Counted from the stretch's first letter, positions 36,412-48,460 are shown. The stretch: DNA of 64,000 nt from Chalara sp. BL73 (GCA_918026815.1 CAKJVC010000068.1:248001-312000); one strand, 5' to 3'. Program-made: numbers and translations. Notes: generated by a model from the letters alone, not told the origin.

Positions 36412-37376
36412 GACGCTTGTAGCTTGCGTGGTTGATTGTTTGGTGGGGGCTTACCAGATTCTGCTTGTGTATGACTCGGCAGCAGAGTGGAGGAGTGGGA
36501 TAGACAAGAGAAGGGCAAAGTATATGTACCTTGTGCGGATAATTGAACAGTGGGAAGACGGCGCCAAGAACATACGGCGCTATGTCCAATCTTTTATTAA
36601 TTTTGTTATGTCTTAGGGAAAAGAAGAATCAATCAGCGTCTTAAAAATGTAGCATTATTAATGAACGGGTCATTCAGGCATCGAGCTGGTAAATCCATTC
36701 ATTGTCAAATGCACACAGGATAGTTCTTTAGACAATTGTGGAGGTCAGGTTCGATACGAGTCGTTCGTCTTGCGTGTTCGATATTCCATGCCCTGCATTC
36801 CCGTGTGGGACGGAGTTAAGCTTCAGGAATCGGGGTCCTCGACCCATAATGTTTGTTGTATGCCTAGCATTAACCAGATCCAATTACTTTGTCTTGGGGA
36901 TATGCATAGGAAGACATCCATGGCAAGCGGATTAGGAGCCAGACTCCCCGCGCACGTCCTGCATATAATAACCTGCAGCAGGGGCTCATCGCGCTGTATG
37001 ACCCGCAGTTGTTATCCCGTTCGGCTTGGCGGATCTTGCGCTGCTTATGGGTCCTAATGAAAATGGACGAAACTACAGGAAGGCAGTCTCAGGCAATTTG
37101 AATACTCTGATACTTATAGGGATTGCTGCAATGCTATTTTTCCTGTCTGCTCTTTGAATCGGCGGTTTAGATGGTGTCATAAATTAACAATGTGATCACA
37201 AATGCGCGGAAAGAAGGTGGTTTGTAGCAAAGTATTGCGCATTAATAAAGACTCTCCTTAGTATAAATTAAAGGCATCTTTGCACCAAGATAAATACATT
37301 CTTTCGCTGCATATCTTCATTTCTTTGTAGCTCAAAACTCTTAAGTTTCATCTTTAACATTGACTATAAAAGTGCA
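36412..37376. other. Intergenic between dioxygenase and SDR relic
   Basis: Head-to-head intergenic space of nearly 1 kb. Only frames under about 95 codons occur, with no recognisable product. It probably contains the promoter of the minus-strand dioxygenase and the dead promoter of the SDR relic. Confidence 0.5.
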
Positions 37377-37962
37377 ATGGCAGCAAGCCCTATAGTACTT
37401 ATTCTTGGAGCTGAGCCAAGGGCTGGCGCCTCCGTCGCTGGGAAATTTGCCAGTAACGGCTACAAGGTCGCTATTACATCTAGAAGCGGGACTGGCGCCA
37501 CGACTGCTAAGGGCTTTCTCTCCCGCCTGATTCGATCCCAGCACTGTACGATGCAGTCAAGGCCAAGTTCCACGCCTCTCCAGTGTGGTCGTCCACAATG
37601 CGGCGGCATTGGCGAGCCCTCCGGATAAAGACTCTATCTCTTCGGTTTTAACTGAGAGCGTGGCATCGGACCTGAATGTCAACACTATTAGCCCTTGCGT
37701 TGCAGCGCAGCAAGCTGTACCTGGATGGGAGACGCTCCCCAAAGGACCAGCAAGACATTCATATACACTGGCAACATCACGAACATGTCCGGTCCACTAG
37801 ATTCTTTTATGCCGATGAGCGCCACGGAGATGGCAAGTTCAAGGGGATGGCGCTCGATGGGATCGCGCATGGCGAGTTCTATGCACAGTGGCGGACCATG
37901 AAGAGAATGTTCCATGGCACGCCACGTTTACGAAGGATAAGGGTTATGTCCAATTCAGGTAA
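37377..37962 (+). pseudogene. Short-chain dehydrogenase/reductase relic
   Basis: The start is well preserved: ILGAEPRAGASVAGKFASNG, a Rossmann GxxxGxG-like nucleotide-binding loop, then YKVAITSRSG. After GFLS the frame breaks. Fragments of the same protein then appear in different frames: DSIPALYDAVKAKF, VVVHNAAALASPPDKDS, SVASDLNVNTISP and TFIYTGNITNMS. After a gap that removes the catalytic region come RFFYADERHGDGKFKGMALD and a C-terminal GYVQF just before a stop at 37960. At least three frame changes and a deletion of the Tyr-x-x-x-Lys region show it cannot encode an active reductase. Over 580 bp only about two thirds of a typical 230-residue SDR remains. It lies beside the dioxygenase and a broken regulator. 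Confidence 0.85.
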
Positions 37963-38648
37963 CAGGTTAAAACTAGAATAAGGATCTACAGAAATTTTAT
38001 AGCTGTATACTCAAATCAATGTCATTGGCAAGGCCTGGAGAAAGAACCCTCAAGGCAGCAGAAGGGTTTTATGAAACGGCAAAAAGCACATGCTTCTTGC
38101 CAAAGTACTATTGCGCCTTATATATCGTTTAACGGGTTTCGCCGCCAAAAGATCCAGCGAACCAAATGCAAGCCTTGTTTTTAAATATTTATGACTTTGC
38201 GTCGCTCATAAACTTGAACGGACGCACTAAACTGTATTCGATGCTCGGATAAAATAAAGGAGGGAACTACCATCTTATGGTAGCAGAATAATGAGCTTTC
38301 GTGCTCTTCTGTAGCAGCGTGAGGTCAAACTCTACAGCATTGCAACTTATCCAAATATCTGGCGCCTGGCGCTTAAACAGGAGTAAGGAGGCTACTGCTA
38401 CATACTGACACTAAGCATAAATTAAGAGAAAGAAGGAGACTTTCTAGAGTGGATGCAATAAAAAGTTCTAGTTGGAAAACAAGCGTTATGAACCATGAAA
38501 TTGCTCACTCCGGATCTAAGAATCACACAGATATATATAAAGGCTTGCACTAAGCTGCACACTATACAGGATAAAGAAATTTCCAGAGCATTATAGATGC
38601 TTATCTATTGGCTTGTTTCTTCAAAAGTGTGATTATCTGACCGGCCTT
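37963..38648. other. Intergenic between two pseudogenes
   Basis: AT-rich sequence without any frame worth reporting. No repeats or RNA genes were recognised. Confidence 0.5.
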
Positions 38649-40474
38649 CTAAACAAGTAATAATAAATCACCTTCGCTTTTAAAGTACAAAGCGAGGTCG
38701 TGGTTTGTAGCATCTCCTAGGTCCCTATTGCGCCATACATTCTCCATGATATCAAGTACCTTGCGTACCGTGCCAAAGGCGCTTGGCGGTTGCAGCGCCT
38801 CTACCATTCCGCGTAAATGAGCTTCCTGCGCATGCTCAGCGAGGTAGCCTGCCACGCAGAACGGCCATACCATTGTGCGCAGCAGCGCTGGCGGTGACAT
38901 TTGGCGTGTCAACAGCTCAAAGATACGACTAACGTGATGCCGCACGTCGCTGTTAGCGGGCTGCCATCCAGATATAACGACAAACAAATAAATGAGCGCT
39001 GCATGGGCCCAGACACGAGTAACTAAATAGCTTTGACTGATGAGTGCTTCGGATTGCTGGCAGTAATCTGTTGTGAAGACATCCAGGAGGCTGCTACCCT
39101 CTTTGGGAATAAATACGGAGCCGGTTTCGAGCCGCCTCATATGGGCTTCCAGCGAGCCCTTGATAGCTGTGGCGCGGTGGACTAACTCTATGACGTTGAG
39201 ATTTCCAGCTCTCCTGCATCACTGTTTCCACGCATCAAGCACGGCAATCTCACCCATTTGTAGCAAAGCCCAATTCTGACACCCTACAACAGTCTCAAGA
39301 TTGATAGGGGGATCATTGCCATTGATAGCTCCAAGAAGGCTGTGATGGTAGTCGTAGAGTCTTGGTGGCTCCTGAAGCGCTGTGCTGGCGACAATGTCAT
39401 CCAATATCAAAAGGGCTGATGAGAAGCAAAATGCTGCCTGTTCAGCACTCGGAACTTGGACACCCTGAGCAGGCAATATCCATGACGGTGGCCCCAGTCG
39501 GGTCATGACAGGCTGAAGCTTGAACTAGGTCCTGCCAGTTCTATAGCACCCAGGCTGTCAAGGAGTTGTCTAAAAAGAGCCAGAGCAGCGTTAAGATGTG
39601 CCTGGCAATTGATAAAGCTCAAAACAGCAATTTCGAAACGCTATACCTGCATGATGCTTGCCATGACCCGTACAACGCCATGCAGATTCTACGTGATGCT
39701 CAAGCCACTGACGACCTGTAGTGACTGTCTTATCACCTCAAAGGTATGTCTGATCTGCGTGGGCACCGTTTCCCAAATTACATCATGATTGGACGTTCCG
39801 CGTGCAAGAGAGAAGAAATATGAACTCTGACATAGTGTAGCCTGCCGCACTGCGAAGCTTATTCTTATCATTTCTAAGATCCATACTCTGCCGCCTTGGA
39901 GGAGAGATGGGCGGTAGAATGGGAATAGGAAGGGGAGCAAGTGTTCGAGGTAAAACATGAGCAGAGTAGTGTCAGATCGCCCGAAGGCTATACGTTCTTG
40001 AACGTCCTTTCTAATCAGCGTACAGTCAGTCCCCCGTTGGCCCCTAGAAGTGGATTTCTCAGGATAAGGCCCGATCTCATCATTGCGAATGTTTGAGGTT
40101 GTCTTGAATAGATTAATTGAAGTAGCCGGGTCCCTAGGCAGATTTTGAGATAGCGTCATTGATTCGCCAGTGGTAGCTTCTGCAATTGAGATGCCGTCTT
40201 CAGAAATATGGACCGCGCGCTCCCCGTGACGGCGATGGGCCATTTCTTTAACCTCATGCTTCAGCCGCTGGGCCATCTCTGCCTGTCTCACACCGCCAAC
40301 CATCCACTCCGGTTTGTTCTGATTGTAGTGGCAGGTGATATGGAGCATAGCGCAGACGCCGCACACAGGATGTTTTCGTCACATTTTTTTGTGCCGGAGT
40401 CGGCAGGTCCAACAACCGTTGAAGCTCCTTATTGTGCTGTTATAGCCCGGACCATGGGGCAAATCCATATCCAT
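38649..40474 (-). pseudogene. Broken Zn2Cys6 / Fungal_trans_2 transcription factor
   Basis: The gene starts at ATG 40474 (minus) and runs to 38649. It opens MDMDLPHGPG, then half a zinc cluster (GCWTCRLRHKK). A TGA at 40379-40381, caused by opposite one-base changes in neighbouring A runs, destroys the next Cys; the frame resumes as HPVCGVCAMLHITC. Further in-frame stops are TAG 39689-39691, TAG 39641-39643 and TGA 39219-39221, with a frameshift between 39643 and 39506. Between the breaks the reading is typical of Fungal_trans_2 regulators (MFYLEHLLPFLFPFYRPSL; AYLVTR-like helices; C-terminal MENVWRNRDLG). The KPEWMVGG block after the cluster recalls ACR-2-like regulators. Two stops are TAG where CAG would be plausible, consistent with C-to-T change as in repeat-induced point mutation. 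The gene is probably not functional. Confidence 0.85.
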
Positions 40475-43101
40475 GATTCCGTACAAAACGAGACAAGTTT
40501 GCTATTCAGCTATAGCAGTGTTCTAGAAAGAAATTGTCCCAACTACATACACAAAGAGTAAATAAAACAAAATGAAGTCTCAGAAGTTGCTGATGATGCT
40601 CGTGGATGTAGACATGGTCCGCGGGCCCCCTACTGTACGATTATATAAGCAAGCACACAAAGTTGCTCCCAAATACTCCAACCTAGGACATAGTTCAGAG
40701 TCAAAGAATTGTAAGGTAATGAGTCTTCCGTCTACAAGTTTCTGATGAGGACGATGGTAGATATCCTCTGGGCCTCTTAACGCTGTTGAGCATGAACCTC
40801 GGGTAACTCTGCTTAGATGCTATGCCTTTAGCCTTTATATGTCAGTCAAGGGCAAGAATACCCCTCAGGGTAATATTTCTACCGTGAACCAAAATGTTTA
40901 TTAGAGCCGCTGTGTAGTTATGGATGGAGTTTTACCTAAGCCATGTTACCAACGCGAAATTGCTTGGTGCTACACTGAAATTATCCATTATGGTCAGGAT
41001 ATTCACCACCACCGCGATCATGTTTTGATACGATCATTGGCAGTATTGTGGAATGGAATGTGAATATAATGGTACGAGTTGCAACGGTGGCTGTTGCCAG
41101 GATTTTAATCAGCACAAATAAGCCTAAGGAGCTACGCAAATAGCCAAGGCAATATCAAAAAGTCAAAGAATATGATGAGGACAAACTTGACTACTACTGT
41201 GGCCCAAAGAGATGTTCCTTCCAACCCATAATGTTCTTCATTACCATTACCGGAGGGCGACTCACGAAATTCCAAGGTGTTGCGATTATTAGTTATCAGA
41301 TGCATTTGATAACTTGGCTCTGTTGCAAGCCATCCACCGCTACAACATCACACTTTCCTAACTGATAAGAATGATGCTGTACCCCTGAGGGCGACACACG
41401 CTGCTATAAAATGTTTGAAGTAGAAGTTTAAAGATGTAGGTGTGTGTGTGAGGAAGAAGAGAAGAGCCGAAGGGGAGGGGGGCATTCGAGTTGCTGATGT
41501 CGCTGACCAACAGATGCAATAGAAAACTAGCACATGGGAGCTAAGCTTGGACCCGTGATCTTCCTAAACCTTAGCCAGAGGGTTAACTGCACCGCGGGAC
41601 CTAAGTTATCCCCTTGGGAAACAAAATGTAGGGGGCCATATTAGAAGTTTTATTCTAAGAGCAGACTTGGCGTGGTTCGGTCCTTTATAATGCCACTTCG
41701 CTCGGCTTCGTTCTTAATGACATATCACAGGGCTCCTTATTTCTGGAGCCGACAAACCGCAGAGACTTTCAAAGATATATTTATATAATACACGATCTGA
41801 ACGTGTCTTTGTGATTTCCTCTATGGAGCCCAAGGTCCTTTTAATGTAGGTTTTTCATATTCAATTTCTGGATCTATCTTGATGAGCTATTCAGATGATT
41901 ACGTCTGTGCTTCATCTGACTCCTTACCATTGCATCTATTGGTATTTTTAACTGATAGCGAGAAGAAAGCTTTTAGGAAAGCAGTCCCAGGAGAACTCCG
42001 ATGTCAATATGACGGTGAAGAGAATCGCGGAAGATTATAGATTATAGCTTCTAGATCATTCTAGCGGCCAGGACAGAACTTCTAGGAGGGCAGGACTTTC
42101 AGAAGAACGCTCGTGTGGGCTCACAACTCCTGGAACCTACAGCCACCAAGTCACTTGGTGTTAGTAGTTCATTCTTATATGCCTTCATTTTTTGGAAATC
42201 GAGCGTCCCTTCGTTTTAAGTTATAACTCCTGTATATCTCAGAGCTTCTATAGCCTAGATGACGTGGAACAGAATTTTAGATATCTAACTATATGCTGCA
42301 GTTTAATTACCACTACCATAATTTCAAGCGGTGGGTTGCTAGTGAAGGATGGCAGGTGAAAGTCAGTCATATACAAGTGATTTAGATTTTATATACTGAA
42401 GCCGAAGAAATCGTTAGTGGCAATTGTCAGGCTAGAGGGGCTACGCCTGTCTTTCATGACGTACAACGAAAAATCTGGCATTTCCTTTGCCTTCTCGGTC
42501 TTGATTTGCCCAGGTTATTTATAAGGGTGTGGGCAAGATGTTGATCGAGCGGCGAAGAGAGGAAGCAGCTTGAGAAAGCCGATAAGGACGACGGCTGCCG
42601 CAACATGCAACAAGATTGTAGATACCGAACCAATCAATTACGGTTCGAGAGCAAGCGGGTAGTATGCAATGCGGTCACCGCTCAAGGGTTCCGCAAAACA
42701 ACCCAGTAATACTCGTAGCTAAATAGATCTCGCGAGATGTAAATGGCGGGATCCCACGTTTGACAGCGATAGAGTTTCATAATGAAACCAGTTCTTTCAG
42801 GCGGCGGTATGCAACAAAAAACAAGGATGGAGAATAATGTGTCCCCATTGGTTAGGATTGTCTTTAGTGCAGGGCGGGTACTTGTAGTGAAAGCTTAACA
42901 TGGTAAATGCTTAACTTGCGAGTCTGGTTAGTGGGTCTCTACGGTTGGGATAGGATTTGGGTTTGTGGAGAAATTCATGTCATTATTGGGTGAGGTCGTC
43001 GTCTATGTTAAAATAGACTGGTGCTAACTATGTGAATTTTCGACGGTACGCCTGATTTACATATCCTTGACAAGGTTAACTCAGGTTGTAGAACTCGAAA
43101 T
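40475..43101. other. 2.6 kb intergenic region, no gene seen
   Basis: Long AT-rich stretch with no frame over 65 codons worth reporting. A 66-bp segment at 41537-41602 has a weak tRNA-like look on the minus strand but cannot form a standard acceptor stem. The rest appears to be unique or degraded DNA. Confidence 0.5.
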
Positions 43102-44204
43102 TTATAAGAGGTAAGCAGCCAATCCTGCTGCCGCGGCCACGTATCCCATTGCGTAGCCTGTTGGGGCAGCTCCCGCAGTCGAACTTGAAGAGGCAGTTGC
43201 AGCTGTGCTGGCGGCACTTGCCTGGCTCGAGGCGATCGATGAAGCCGCCGCAGTTCCAGTAGCAGTACCAGTTACCGCCGGCGTAGAAGTAGGAACCAGT
43301 GATGACACAGCGGTGCTTGGTTTGACAACCGCTGCTGTGCCGTATGCACTACACGTAGCATTTTGAGCTGTAGGACAATTCTCGCCAATGCAGATAGCTT
43401 GCAGCGCAGCTGGCTGCGAAGCGATGACCACGGTCTCTGGAGAGCATGCCTCGCCGAAGAGGCTGTTGAGTGCTTTGCCGACGGCCATTAGATCTGAGTC
43501 TGCCACGCCGAAGGATGCGGCGGAGAGTGCGACTTGTGTGATGAAGTAGCCCACTTCGGCGGAGGAGAGGGCCATGAACTTGTGTACTTCGAACATGCTG
43601 TTTGAACCGGTATAGGCAGGGAAGTCATCACCTTGCATGGTGCAACCAAGGAGTGCGCCGAAGTATGAGTACAGGTGGGTGAGTAGGGTGCTACTGATGG
43701 TTAGCAATGATCTGAGAAGGCAAACTTTGATGAATAGAAGAGAGGCGAGTAGGAGAAGACCAAGGGACGTACTATTGTGCAGATGTAGTATCACTTGCAG
43801 CGGTATTATTCATGAGAGGAGCAGCTCCGCCGCCATCAAGGAAGTTCACGGACATGCCACTATCACCACCAGAGTTTGTGGAGGCGAGACCACCATTAAA
43901 ATATGGCGCAAGATTTACTGCTGTGCCGTTGAACTCTCCTGGAGCGAGAATACCCGGCACGGCGATGCCAACATTTGGTTGAGTATCTGTTTATTGTTAG
44001 ACCGGATGAGAGACTAGAAAGGAGAGAACTACAGTTTCCAATAACCGCAGTATTGACGACGAGGGTAAGAAGCGTCAGCTGGTTCGCGGCAGTGTTATCC
44101 TTGAGCAGTGCTGTGGTATAGTAGTCACAGATTGAGGTGTTTGTAGGACGTTGGGCTACTGCAGAGCCAACAGCGGCTGCGATGGCAAGAGTTTTGAGAT
44201 ACAT
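43102..44204 (-). CDS. GPI-anchored secreted protein, function unknown
   Basis: Three exons on the minus strand (44033-44204, 43773-43986, 43102-43693; introns 46 and 79 bp) give 325 residues. A signal peptide (MYLKTLAIAAAVGSAVAQ) is followed by a Cys-containing body with the blocks SICDYYTTALL, VPGILAPGEFNGTAVNLAPY, FNGGLASTNSGGDSGMSVNF, FGALLGC and FEVHKFMALSSAEVGYFI. A Ser/Thr/Ala-rich stalk (about residues 240-305) and a hydrophobic tail (YVAAAAGLAAYLL) after small residues form a typical GPI-attachment signal. I recognise this as a family widespread in filamentous ascomycetes without a known function. It would sit on the plasma membrane or in the wall. Splices restore VIGNYTQPNVG and TSAQYSTLLTHLY. 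Start 44204 is preferred to the ATG ten codons upstream because it gives a cleaner signal peptide. Confidence 0.82.
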
Positions 44205-44445
44205 AGTGACAGTTAAATGGGATGAACTTTTCAAATGAGTACAACAAAGTATGTAAAAAGTTCGTTAGAAATGAAGACGAAAGATCGAATGCATCGAAAA
44301 AAAGGCGCTGCCGGCTTTATCAAAGCAGTAACATAATGAACCTAAGAGAAGGGGAAACATCTGAAGCGTCTTGTACTTCTCTACGAATAGTCTGACTGGT
44401 GCTAGATCAGCTCACTTGAGCCATCCCAAGCTGAACCCTGACATA

Positions 44446-45144
44446 TTAGCCATCGCCTCTTTGACTCCAGTAGATCTTCACGGGGATGAATACCCGTTCC
44501 TTGGGTATGCAAAAGCCACGGCCTTGATTGGTCAAGGTCGTGTAGTATTCCGTCTCTGTACCTGCCTCGACGGATACATGAAGTCCCGAGGAAAAATCAA
44601 CAAGGATAATGTTGTCTTTCAATCTGAAATGCACATCCAGATCCCCACACAGTGTAAGCTAACCCCGCAAGAAGGGGACAAGAACGCAAAGCTTAACCTG
44701 TAAAGAGACCTTGTTGATGTAGGTTAAGTTGAGGTATCTCAGATTGGCCATTGTTGATTGGAACACTAAAAGGGTTCTTCCGTCTGGTCTCACTTTGAAA
44801 TGGGCATCTTCCATGTTGGAAAAGATACTGCGTACAAGCGCACGAACAAGTTCACGTCCAGTCGATTCGTCTGATCTGAAGGGCTGGTCACCGTATACCA
44901 GCGCCTTTCTATCCAATAACAGCAAACTTCCATCTTTGAGAGGGTCGTTCTGACAGTCAGACCCCGATACAGGTGCAAAAAGCCCATAGTGGAATAAGGA
45001 TGTAGCGTTCATTCGAACAGAGTTGCATCGCCCCGAAACCCTGCATTCTATCTTGTTCCGTCGGCGGATGTTACAGTTACCCGGGGGGAGGAATCCACAC
45101 CAATCCCCTTCTGGTTGCTCCCGTCGATCCACGCTGTCATGCAT
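44446..45144 (-). CDS. Doubtful gene with one in-frame TAG or very short intron
   Basis: Starting at ATG 45144 (minus), the frame runs about 160 codons, meets a single TAG at about 44659-44661, then continues open for a further 71 codons to 44446. The TAG sits at the end of a 39-base GTTAAG...GTTAG segment whose removal keeps the frame, so it could be an unusually short intron or a nonsense mutation. The product would be Cys-containing (GDWCGFLPPGNCNIRRR; SGRCNSV). Two related-looking segments, DAHFKVRPDGRTLLVF and DVHFRLKDNIILVDF, suggest an internal beta repeat. No signal peptide or known domain is seen. It could be a real unknown gene or a recent pseudogene. Confidence 0.35.
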
Positions 45145-45792
45145 CGCCAGCGCCACATTTCCACTTTCGTGGAGAAAAGCTTAATAAATGTTTCTCCCTA
45201 TAGGCGCCCAATCAGAGATGGCTGATTTCCACGCAGCTCAGCCTCTCTGCCGCATTGGGGTGCTGGTGGCCAAACGGATGGTAGCACCTCCGACGGCATC
45301 TTGACTTTCCAGGTTGCTGGAAATAAAATTGTCTCTGCATCGGGAGAGATGCTCGCTGAAGAACGCTTGATGATTGGCTGGGTACAGCGTTGGTTCGTGC
45401 TTGATGAAACTGAACGGCGAGCTAAAATCATTTGTTTATTCGACGGCATGGCTGCGTCAATAGCTGCGTCAATAGAAATAGTTTGTCAAAGTCAATGCAT
45501 CAATCAATTGTATCTATCCGTATGGAGGACAACCGCAACAGCGTGTCATTTGACAGCATCACAAGTCAGAAAGTTCCCCTGATTACCTGCGGTCTTTGAC
45601 TTTATATTAGTCAATATATTCTGAGCCATCTGAGTTTTCAACACGCCAATGGCCACATCTGTGTCTGGATGACATAGCTGTTCCATGTTAGGGCAACTAC
45701 CGGGCATTAGTCTCACGGTTCCACCAACTTACTGATCCGAGATGAGCTTGTACTACTAAGTATCAGATATTTCGCTTTTATATTCCTACATC
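45145..45792. other. Intergenic downstream of homoaconitase
   Basis: Two mutually antisense frames (45198-45449 minus, 45301-45582 plus) have no recognisable product. A short tandem duplication GCTGCGTCAATA occurs twice near 45450-45475. The rest is the 3' flank of the homoaconitase gene. Confidence 0.45.
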
Positions 45793-48262
45793 CTATACAG
45801 ACTCCCCAATTTCTCCTTTGACCCATTTCTCCAAACCTCCCCGGGCAATGATTTCCTGTACATTAGGCGGTAATTCCCCGACTTTCTGGCTCCATGTTTC
45901 CCCGCCTTTACCTTCGGTGGTTGTGACTTTACTCCTCCGTACATCCCACACGAACGTCCAGCCAGTCCTCCGGGTAAGCACTTTCTCCTCCGCTGGCGAC
46001 GCGGTTGTGGCAGGAGGTGGAGAATCAAGACTATCCTTGTTTGCCTCAGGCTCCTTCACTTGCGTGCTTTCGTCGACCTTTTTTCCTGAGAACGTCTCCC
46101 GAAGTCTCTCTACAAGACGAGGTACCTCCACGCCCATCAATGCGTTGTTAATACTATTTCTTTGGAAAATATTTCCGAAACTACCTGACACTACAAGAGG
46201 GATCTTCTTGGCCAAAATAGCTGTTGCTGCCTGTTCTCTGGAGCTCCCGCAGCCGAAGTTGAAACCTGAGACCAATATATCGCCTTCTTTGGCAATCGAT
46301 CCAAATTTTGGATCATAGTTCTCCATACACACCTTAGCCATGGTTTCAGTGTCGATGTTATCTTGATAGGTGTATTTTCCTGGGTAGATACCATCAGTAT
46401 TGATGTTGTCGGCATCGCAAAACACGATCTCTCCCTCCACCTTCTCTGGAAAACCAGGAAGAATGGATGTTAAAGCCTCCTCACTATCTTCACTTTTAGC
46501 GCTTTCTTCTCCAAAAAGTGACTTTTCGGCCCCTTCCACAAGAGAATCAGCTTCAGCAATGATCTTGTCTAAAGCCTCTTCGATTGACATAGCGCGATCC
46601 TGCTCTGCGATGCCATTTCCTTCACCGAGAACAACCTTCTCTACTCCCACTGGCTTCTCATACCATCCCGGGCCACTGATCTTTCCGCTGAGTGCAGATG
46701 CAGCTACTACTTCTGGTGATGCAAGATATGCCTTCGCATCCGGCGATCCCATGCGTCCCTTGAAGTTTCTGTTACTCGCAGAAATTCCAACTTCGCCGGG
46801 TTCCAGCAAACCTGTCCCAAGGCCAATACAAGGACCACAACCCGCCGGAAGAGGCTGTGCTCCGGCATCCAGAAGAGCTTGCCAATCACCAGCTTCCTCT
46901 GCTGCTTGTTGTTCGGGTATTGACGCTGCAGCAATGTAGAATTCGACACCGTCAGCAATTTTAGCAGGTGAAGTGGGAGTAGATGCATCCTTGAACACCT
47001 TTGCCGCAGCTGCCAAATCAGATGCACGAGAATTTGTGCATGATACCAAATAAGCCTTGTTAAGTTTGATGTTCTGTGCCTCTAGACTGCTTAGCGGCGT
47101 ACCAATCTTGACGGAATTGGGGCCAGAAACATATGGCGATAGCGTGGAAAGGTTTAGGTAGAGTGATTTGGCATATTTGGCTCCTTTGTCAGCTTCCAAC
47201 TTGTTCTCTATAAGTGCATCTATCCGCTCATGCGTGAACCTTGACTTCGCTGCGTCTTCGCCATCAAACAATGCTGAGGTAGTAGCCTTGCTCTTCATCC
47301 ATGCTCGTAACATGGCATCAATTGGAAATAACCCCGTCAATGCTCCCCACTCCGTGGTCATATTGGCAATGGCCAATCGATCATCGATTGGGATCGAGCG
47401 CATTGTCTGTTCAGTTCCAGTGAATTCTATAGCATGGTTAAGAACTTCATCGTTGTTGAAAAGTCCACAGAGGGCAACGATGACATCCTTTCCAGTAACA
47501 CCCTTAGGCATAAGTCCAGTAAATGTCACCTTTGCAATGGGCGGGATCTGCCACCAAGTCTTTCCAGTTGCCCAGATTGATGCGGCATCTGTTCTGACCA
47601 TGGCAGTTCCGAGACATCCTACTCCTCCATACATATTCGAATGACTGTCACTTGCGACAGTCATGGTCCCAGGCCATGCGTAACCCTCCTCTACCATAAT
47701 TTGATGGCCAATGCCTCTTCCTGCAGGATAAAAATCCACACCCTGCTTCTTAGCAAATTCTTCAATCTGCCTGTATTTCTTCAGGTTGCTCTCTGACTTA
47801 TTCTGTACATCGTGATCGAGGGTCATGACAATCTGCTTCGGATCATGGATTTTGGTGGCGCCGATGGACATGAACTTCAAAGCGACGGGCCATGAGTTGT
47901 CGTGAGTCATACAATGGTGCGGAGAGAGGGTAACATAGTCGCCAGAGAGCACAGATTTAGAGGGCGCAAGACCTAACGAGTACTTCTGAACGATCTTTTC
48001 GGTGAGAGTTTGAGGGACCTTGGGAGAAGAAGCTTTGAGGGAGGAAAGGATCGCGGACTCGGAAGCAGATTCAGTCTGCGAATGAAAGACATCCAGACGC
48101 CGCTGTGCGCTGGAAGTGAGCGCTCGAATAGGTGAACGAAAGGATCGCAGAGGAAGCAGATTCGTTGATGGTCGGACCCGGAGGCCTTGACCAACTCTTT
48201 GCTAGAATTGATATTAGCCTTGATGCTTTGAAGGCAATGGATACATAGCATACCGCTATCAT
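45793..48262 (-). CDS. LYS4: Homoaconitase, mitochondrial (LYS4)
   Basis: Homoaconitase interconverts homocitrate/homoaconitate and homoisocitrate in the alpha-aminoadipate route to lysine, in the mitochondrial matrix. Two exons (48254-48262, only nine bases, MIA; 45793-48201) joined over a 52-bp intron give 805 residues. An Arg-rich presequence ([20 protein letters not shown]) suits mitochondrial import. Aconitase-superfamily blocks follow: [32 protein letters not shown], the [4Fe-4S] ligands in SCTNSRASD (about residue 390) and GCGPCIGLG (about 458-461), and [15 protein letters not shown] in the swivel domain. Length and motifs match fungal LYS4; no defects are seen. The divergent neighbour starting at 49185 leaves a 922-bp shared promoter. 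The 9-bp first exon is inferred from the upstream in-frame TAG and splice sites. Confidence 0.95.
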
Positions 48263-48460
48263 TTTGTGCCCATTGACACAAGCTTCAGGATGAGAGATGT
48301 TGATGTGGAGAGCGTATATGCCCCAGAATCTTTTATTTTTATTTTTTTAAGAGTATCACTGGAATAGCGATATCGCTTGGCTTGGAAATTGACAGGCTGT
48401 GGTTCGCTCCCAGGAAGACCGGTCAAACACCCCTGACCGCCTCGCTTCAGGCTGTTGCCC

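Noticed and set aside
41537..41602. tRNA gene on the minus strand
   Set aside because: Acceptor and T stems do not pair; kept only as a low-interest tRNA-like fragment.
46400..47644. Forward frames of 179 and 158 codons inside homoaconitase
   Set aside because: Shadows of the LYS4 coding strand with no protein features of their own.
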